A stretch of 9,998 nt of DNA, taken from Candidatus Delongbacteria bacterium (GTDB lineage: Bacteria; CAIWAD01; BS150m-G50). The position numbers were made by a program, and so were the translations under genes. A model generated the notes under the pieces. The model had not been told where the DNA came from, searched no databases, and was given only the letters and a program-made list of their open reading frames with translations. The stretch is from the NCBI GenBank assembly GCA_016784425.1, contig JADHUQ010000080.1, positions 1-9,998 on the forward strand, given 5' to 3'. Below are positions 6,778-9,998 of the stretch, in pieces (the stretch's first letter is position 1; each line of letters starts with the position of its first letter).

Positions 6778-7281
6778 ATGAGCCTTCATCCCCAGCGATC
6801 TGAGTACATTGCCCGTATCAATCGGGTCATCGATTTTGTCGAGCATCATTTCAGCGAGGAACTCACCTTAGACAAGCTGGCCAAGGTCGCCAATTTCTCC
6901 CCCTTTCATTTTCATCGGATTTTTCGAGCGCTGGTCGGGGAGACACCGAATGGATATGTCCAACGGATCAGGGTGGAGAAGGCCGCCTCGCAACTGATCA
7001 ACAATCCCGTTAAATCGATTACCGCTATTGCTCTCGATTGTGGTTTTTCCGGATCGGCCCCCTTTGCCCGTGTCTTCCGGGAGAGTTTCGGGATGAGTGC
7101 CAGCCAGTGGCGCGCAGCGGGAAACCTGCCTGAAAGCAGGATTGGTACAACCGATAGCAAACATGGTCAACCGATCAGCAAGATTCGAAGCGACTTCAAC
7201 CTGTCCTCCATCTATTTTGATCCTGTCAACAACAATCAGTCCTGGAGGATCACCATGAATGAGCGATGCAGTCCAAGGTAG
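6778..7281 (+). CDS. AraC-family regulator, DNA-binding part (probably split from its effector domain)
   Basis: ATG 6778 has GGAG six bases upstream; an in-frame ATG at 6718 lacks such a site. The 167 residues contain both AraC helix-turn-helix motifs: LTLDKLAKVANFSPFHFHRIFR (29-50) and SITAIALDCGFSGSAPFARVFRESFGMSASQWR (80-112). In this family subgroup the AraC domain comes first and is followed, after a linker, by a GyrI-like ligand domain. Here the linker is present (SIYFDPVNNNQSWRITMNER, 144-163) but the frame ends four codons later at TAG 7279-7281. The GyrI domain opens in another frame at 7266. The regulator would therefore be made as a DNA-binding fragment unless the frame is restored. 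Target genes are unknown. Confidence 0.85.
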   Translation: MSLHPQRSEYIARINRVIDFVEHHFSEELTLDKLAKVANFSPFHFHRIFRALVGETPNGYVQRIRVEKAASQLINNPVKSITAIALDCGFSGSAPFARVFRESFGMSASQWRAAGNLPESRIGTTDSKHGQPISKIRSDFNLSSIYFDPVNNNQSWRITMNERCSPR

Positions 7282-7754
7282 AAGTAAAACAGATGCCGTC
7301 ACTGTCACTGGCTTATGTACGCCACATCGGGCCCTACCAGGGAGACAGTGATCTTTTCGCCGGACTTTTCAACAGGCTGATGACCTGGGCCGGTCCACGC
7401 GGGCTACTCCGTTTCCCCGAGACAAAATCGCTCTGCGTCTACCACGACGACCCCAAAATCACCGCCGGGGAAAACCTGCGCACCGATGTCTGTATCACGG
7501 TGCCTGAAGATACCGAGGTCAGTGGGGAGGTCGGTTTCTCTGCCCTGAAAGGTGGGCGCCATGCGTTTGCCCGTTTTGAAGTTAAGGGGGAGGAGTTTCA
7601 GCAGGCCTGGGATGCAGTTTACGGTGGCTGGTTGCCGGAAAGCGGTTACCAGCCTGGAGAAGGAGCCTGTTACGAGATCTACCACAACAATCCGCAGGAG
7701 CACCCGGAAGGGAAGTGTATTGTGGATATCTGTGTCCCGGTGAAACCGCTGTAG
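7266..7754 (+). CDS. GyrI-like small-molecule-binding domain (C-terminal part of the AraC regulator)
   Basis: 162 residues from ATG 7266, overlapping the AraC frame by 16 bases. It is a full GyrI-like/SHS2 effector domain: KVEVKQMPSLSLAYVRHIGPYQGD (4-27), WAGPRGLL (41-48), CVYHDDPKIT (57-66), CITVPED (76-82) and the end HPEGKCIVDICVPVKPL (146-162). Such domains bind hydrophobic or cationic ligands in regulators such as Rob and BmrR. The domain itself is intact. The frame is closed by TGA at 7260-7262, so the two frames overlap only at 7263-7278. A GGAGG (about 7243-7247) lies too far from ATG 7266 to serve it well. This favours a one-base loss over an evolved separate gene, although coupled re-initiation is possible. 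Confidence 0.82.
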   Translation: MQSKVEVKQMPSLSLAYVRHIGPYQGDSDLFAGLFNRLMTWAGPRGLLRFPETKSLCVYHDDPKITAGENLRTDVCITVPEDTEVSGEVGFSALKGGRHAFARFEVKGEEFQQAWDAVYGGWLPESGYQPGEGACYEIYHNNPQEHPEGKCIVDICVPVKPL

Positions 7755-7781
7755 GAAAGCTGACCTTTATACAACAATGCT

Positions 7782-7799
7782 CCCCGGTGTACGCCGGGG
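7782..7799. terminator. GC hairpin after the GyrI-like gene
   Basis: CCCCGG (7782-7787) pairs with CCGGGG (7794-7799) around a 6-base loop, 28 bp after the stop. No U tract follows on the plus strand and only a mixed T-containing tail follows on the minus strand, so it is a weak candidate in either direction. Confidence 0.3.
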
Positions 7800-7811
7800 G
7801 GCACCTCGATC

Positions 7812-7834
7812 GCCTGCAGCAGGCATTATTTATT
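7812..7834 (+). terminator. Possible rho-independent terminator of the regulator unit
   Basis: GCCTG (7812-7816) pairs with CAGGC (7820-7824) over a 3-base loop and is followed directly by ATTATTTATT. The stem is short but the tail is T-rich. Together with the GC hairpin 12 bp earlier it could end the AraC/GyrI transcript. Confidence 0.35.
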
Positions 7835-7958
7835 CACTCAGCAGTTTGAGCTGCTCTTATCCAGCAAGTCGTCTATCCATAAATCCTGCGAAGAGTTCCG
7901 GAAGCGCAGTCGCGTCAGCAGCAGATCGTTGCGTAAATATGCGATTTTGACACCAGAG

Positions 7959-8012
7959 CTATTCCGGGATAACCTCTCTTACGGTATCGATTATCGTGCC
8001 GTCACGGATTTC
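7959..8012 (-). pseudogene. Remnant of the 3' end of a second citF-like gene
   Basis: On the minus strand this reads EIRDGTIIDTVREVIPE then TAG. The intact citF next to it ends EYRDGTVIDAVREVINQ then TAG. That is 12 of 17 residues identical with the stop aligned. At DNA level 37 of 54 bases match, and many differences are at silent positions (CGT/AGA, GAG/GAA, ACT/ACG, ATA/ATC, GTG/GTT). The frame is open back to 8075 but has no start and no further clear CitF likeness. It is out of frame with citF; the two stops lie 106 bp apart. Silent divergence suggests an old coding copy, not a recent slippage duplication. Confidence 0.65.
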
Positions 8013-8064
8013 GACTGTGTAACCACTCAGAGCCGAGAGGTAAACTTTATTCGCCGTGATGGCA

Positions 8065-9612
8065 CTACTGGTTGATCACCTCACGTACCGCATCTATAAC
8101 AGTGCCGTCACGGTACTCGATCAGTGCCACAATTTTATCCCCCAGGTTCGGTTTTACCGGAGGACCGGTGAACCCTTCCGCGATCTCCTTGAGTTCCGCC
8201 ATGCTCTTCAACGGCAGGTCGGATCCCTTAAGCCGCTCCAGCAGATCTTCGCGGCGGGGATTGATGGCGATTCCATAATCGGTTACCAGAGCATCGATTG
8301 ACTCTCCCGGTGCGGTGACTGTGACCACATCCTCCACCACGATCGGGAAGGTCTTGCGGTAAAGCGGGGCGGTTATAATAGTCAACTGTGATGCGGCGGA
8401 ATCCTGGAAGCCACCGATACCGTGCAGGAGCCAGCCATCGGAGTGAGTGTTGACATTGACATTGAAGTTGAGATCGATCTCGGTAGCACCCAGCACTGCC
8501 GTCTTCACCAGCGGAGCAAAGCAGCCTTTGGTGTGGTAGTTGTAGGAAACGAAGGGGTTGGTGGCGATATGCTTCTCATTATCGCGCAGAGATCTCACAC
8601 CGTCCAGATCAAAGGCCTGACCGTCGAGAATATAATCGACCAGACCCTCCTTCAACATTTTAACCAATCCACCGGTGGAGCCACCCCGGGCAAAGGCGGC
8701 TGTGACCCCCTTGGCCCGCATGAACTCACCCATGTACTCGATGAAAGCCAGCGACATTCCCCCGGCACCCGCCTGAAAGGAGAACCCCGGTTCGTCGATC
8801 AGGCCGCTGTCACGCACCAGTTGTGCAGCCCAGCTGGCGATCTTGAGCCGCTCCGGATCGGTTGTGATACGGGTTGTTCCGGAGACGATCTGTTCCGGAT
8901 CGCCGATTCTGTCAACCGGTACCACCAGGTCGACATTGCCACCCTCGATTGACCAGGGCCAGGTAGGAAAGGGTACCAGGTTGTCTGTGATGATCACCAC
9001 CTGGTCCGCGTAGAGCGAGTCGGCCAGGGCAAAACCGAGATGTCCACAGGCGGATGGGCCGTGGGTTCCGTTGGCATTGCCGTGACTGTCGGCGGTAGGC
9101 GCCGCGATGAAAGCGACGTCGATATGCAGGTCACCATCCTGGATGGCGCGGTAACGGCCACCGTGGGAACGAAGTACAGCGGTTTTTTTCATACCACCGA
9201 CAGAACAGAGCTTCCCGATCGGGCCGTTCATCGAACCGAGTACATGTGATACAACACCATTTTTGATGTGTTCCACCACCGGTTCATGCACCGGAAACAG
9301 TGCCGAAGGCGCCAGCACGATGTCGCGCAACCCCCGCTGAGCCAGCTGCTCCAGAACCATGTTTACCACAAAATCGCCGTTGCGCAGGTGGTGATGAAAA
9401 GAGATGGTCATCCCGTTCCTCAGCTCCAACCGATCCAGCGCTGCGTCGAGTGAAGCCACTACTTTGTCGGCGTAGTTGGCACCGGTCGGGATCGGTGGAC
9501 CGCTTTTCCGCCCACCGGGCTGATGTTTACCCATTCCCTTGAAAGGAATGATCTCCTTGCCGTCCAAACTGGTCGGCAGCTGACGACCGACAGCATTGGT
9601 GACAAATTCCAT
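8065..9612 (-). CDS. citF: Citrate lyase alpha subunit (citrate:acetyl-ACP transferase)
   Basis: 515 residues, the normal length for CitF. Clear family blocks are GMTISFHHHLRNGDFVVNMV (67-86), APSALFPVHEPVVEHI (101-116), SHGGRYRAIQDGDLHIDVAF (149-168), SHGNANG (176-182), GTTRITTDPERL (245-256), FQAGAGGMSLA (279-289), FARGGSTGG (307-315), ATEIDLNFNVNV (376-387) and the C-terminus IEYRDGTVIDAVREV (498-512). CitF swaps citrate for acetate on the acyl-carrier CitD; CitE then cleaves citryl-CitD to oxaloacetate. ATG 9610-9612 was chosen because AAGAGG lies about six bases upstream and the family starts here; an in-frame ATG 60 bases earlier lacks support. No citC, citD, citE or citG is adjacent on either side, which is unusual. 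Its own promoter with a palindrome lies upstream. Confidence 0.95.
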   Translation of the reverse strand: MEFVTNAVGRQLPTSLDGKEIIPFKGMGKHQPGGRKSGPPIPTGANYADKVVASLDAALDRLELRNGMTISFHHHLRNGDFVVNMVLEQLAQRGLRDIVLAPSALFPVHEPVVEHIKNGVVSHVLGSMNGPIGKLCSVGGMKKTAVLRSHGGRYRAIQDGDLHIDVAFIAAPTADSHGNANGTHGPSACGHLGFALADSLYADQVVIITDNLVPFPTWPWSIEGGNVDLVVPVDRIGDPEQIVSGTTRITTDPERLKIASWAAQLVRDSGLIDEPGFSFQAGAGGMSLAFIEYMGEFMRAKGVTAAFARGGSTGGLVKMLKEGLVDYILDGQAFDLDGVRSLRDNEKHIATNPFVSYNYHTKGCFAPLVKTAVLGATEIDLNFNVNVNTHSDGWLLHGIGGFQDSAASQLTIITAPLYRKTFPIVVEDVVTVTAPGESIDALVTDYGIAINPRREDLLERLKGSDLPLKSMAELKEIAEGFTGPPVKPNLGDKIVALIEYRDGTVIDAVREVINQ

Positions 9613-9673
9613 TATATACCTCTTGAATTTACTGAGACTGCCTAAACGGGTAGCATAGCACCTTCGTGCCACC

Positions 9674-9686
9674 TTGAGTCACTCAA
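9674..9686. promoter_or_regulatory. Perfect 13-bp palindrome at the citF transcription start, probable operator
   Basis: TTGAGTCACTCAA is a perfect palindrome around a central base. It overlaps the last two bases of the citF -10 box and covers the predicted start, the usual place for a repressor site. The regulator is not identifiable from the sequence. Confidence 0.45.
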
Positions 9687-9713
9687 TATATGTGGCTGGG
9701 ATGCAGATTACAA
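9685..9713 (-). promoter_or_regulatory. sigma70-type promoter of citF
   Basis: On the minus strand TTGTAA (9708-9713, 4 of 6), a 17-base spacer, and TATATT (9685-9690, 5 of 6). It would start near 9678 and give a leader of about 65 bases to ATG 9612. Identified by inspection. Confidence 0.45.
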
Positions 9714-9739
9714 GACTGGTAGATTGGGTACAGGATTCC

Positions 9740-9775
9740 GCCTGCGACCGGGTGGACCCTTCCGGTCGAGCAGGC
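9740..9775. repeat. 12-bp imperfect inverted repeat upstream of citF
   Basis: GCCTGC (9740-9745) and GACCGG (9746-9751) pair with CCGGTC (9762-9767) and GCAGGC (9770-9775), leaving a 2-base bulge (GA) and a 10-base loop. There is no U tract on either strand, so it is not an ordinary terminator. It sits between the terminator at 9803-9829 and the citF promoter. Confidence 0.5.
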
Positions 9776-9802
9776 ACCACACCTGGAAACAGACCGAAAG
9801 CC

Positions 9803-9829
9803 AAAAAAAGCCCGGGAAGTACCCCGGGC
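9803..9829 (-). terminator. Rho-independent terminator of the upstream partial gene
   Basis: On the minus strand GCCCGGG (9823-9829) pairs with CCCGGGC (9810-9816) around a 6-base loop, followed by seven T (9803-9809). It lies 27 bp after the stop of the partial gene and separates it from citF. Confidence 0.9.
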
Positions 9830-9856
9830 CGTATCTACAGGAATATCTGAAGCTGT

Positions 9857-9998
9857 TTAACGGACAACAATCACCCGGTAAAAACCGTTGCCGGTGGGAT
9901 CGAAATTCTCCCAGTATAACTCGGTCGTATTGCCGATGGTGGTGAAGGGGCCGTAGGGTGAATCAGCAAACTCGACATTGAACGAACTGAAGGGGTAG
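9857..9998 (-). CDS. C-terminal end of a probable exported beta-rich protein (5' part outside window)
   Basis: 46 codons plus stop (TAA, 9857-9859) are read on the minus strand. The end of the protein has FNVEFADSPYGPFTTIG (7-22), then LYWENFDPTGNGFYRVIVVR (27-46). Alternating aromatic and beta-branched residues and the closing FYRVIVV resemble the last domain of secreted or surface proteins with beta-sandwich or fibronectin-like repeats. I cannot name a family or function from so short a piece. A strong terminator follows directly. That the frame is real is supported by the terminator position and the coherent composition up to the stop. Confidence 0.6.
   Translation of the reverse strand, partial: YPFSSFNVEFADSPYGPFTTIGNTTELYWENFDPTGNGFYRVIVVR

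Noticed and set aside
7832..7958. Minus-strand frame with coding-like composition behind the citF remnant
   Set aside because: No start codon or SD and no recognisable family; about 48 codons between stops can occur by chance.
9658..9671. sigma54-like box TGGCACG...TGC in the citF leader
   Set aside because: GG and GC are 9 bases apart, not 10, and the site lies downstream of a better sigma70 start.

Overview
The window comes from a Gram-negative, flagellated bacterium of about 50% GC. Several proteins recall Desulfuromonas/Geobacter/Pelobacter-type bacteria: a short flagellin, an AraC-GyrI regulator, a DUF4236-TPR protein and citrate lyase alpha. That placement is my inference from family resemblance, not from a marker gene. 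I see no insertion sequence, CRISPR array, rRNA or tRNA.

Layout. Bases 1-245 (minus) hold the 5' end of rlmN, with a good sigma70 promoter. Divergent from it is a two-gene plus-strand unit (600-1832): a membrane-anchored M23 peptidoglycan peptidase and, 3 bp later, a DUF523 (TudS-like) protein. A SAM-dependent methyltransferase with an unassigned N-terminal half (2194-3276) converges on a minus-strand DUF4236-TPR protein (3313-4350). The latter has a strong inverted repeat just before its Shine-Dalgarno (SD) sequence. A gene-poor, partly AT-rich stretch (4403-5065) follows, then a solitary flagellin gene on the minus strand (5133-5975) with a terminator, a structured leader and an SD sequence inside a hairpin. 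A second gene-poor stretch (5976-6777) precedes an AraC-type regulator (6778-7281). Its GyrI-like effector domain lies in an overlapping ORF in another frame (7266-7754), probably one gene split by a frameshift. On the minus strand, citF (8065-9612) encodes the CoA-transferase subunit of citrate lyase, with its own promoter and a palindrome over the start region. The last bases hold the 3' end of a probable exported protein (9857-9998), closed by a strong terminator.

Most genes look like separate small units; the clearest joint unit is the M23-DUF523 pair. The most interesting points are a diverged fossil of a second citF 3' end just behind the intact gene, the broken AraC-GyrI reading frame, a sigma28-type promoter facing the flagellin gene from its 3' side, and citF standing without citD or citE. 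I found no clear evidence of an entirely new multi-gene system.
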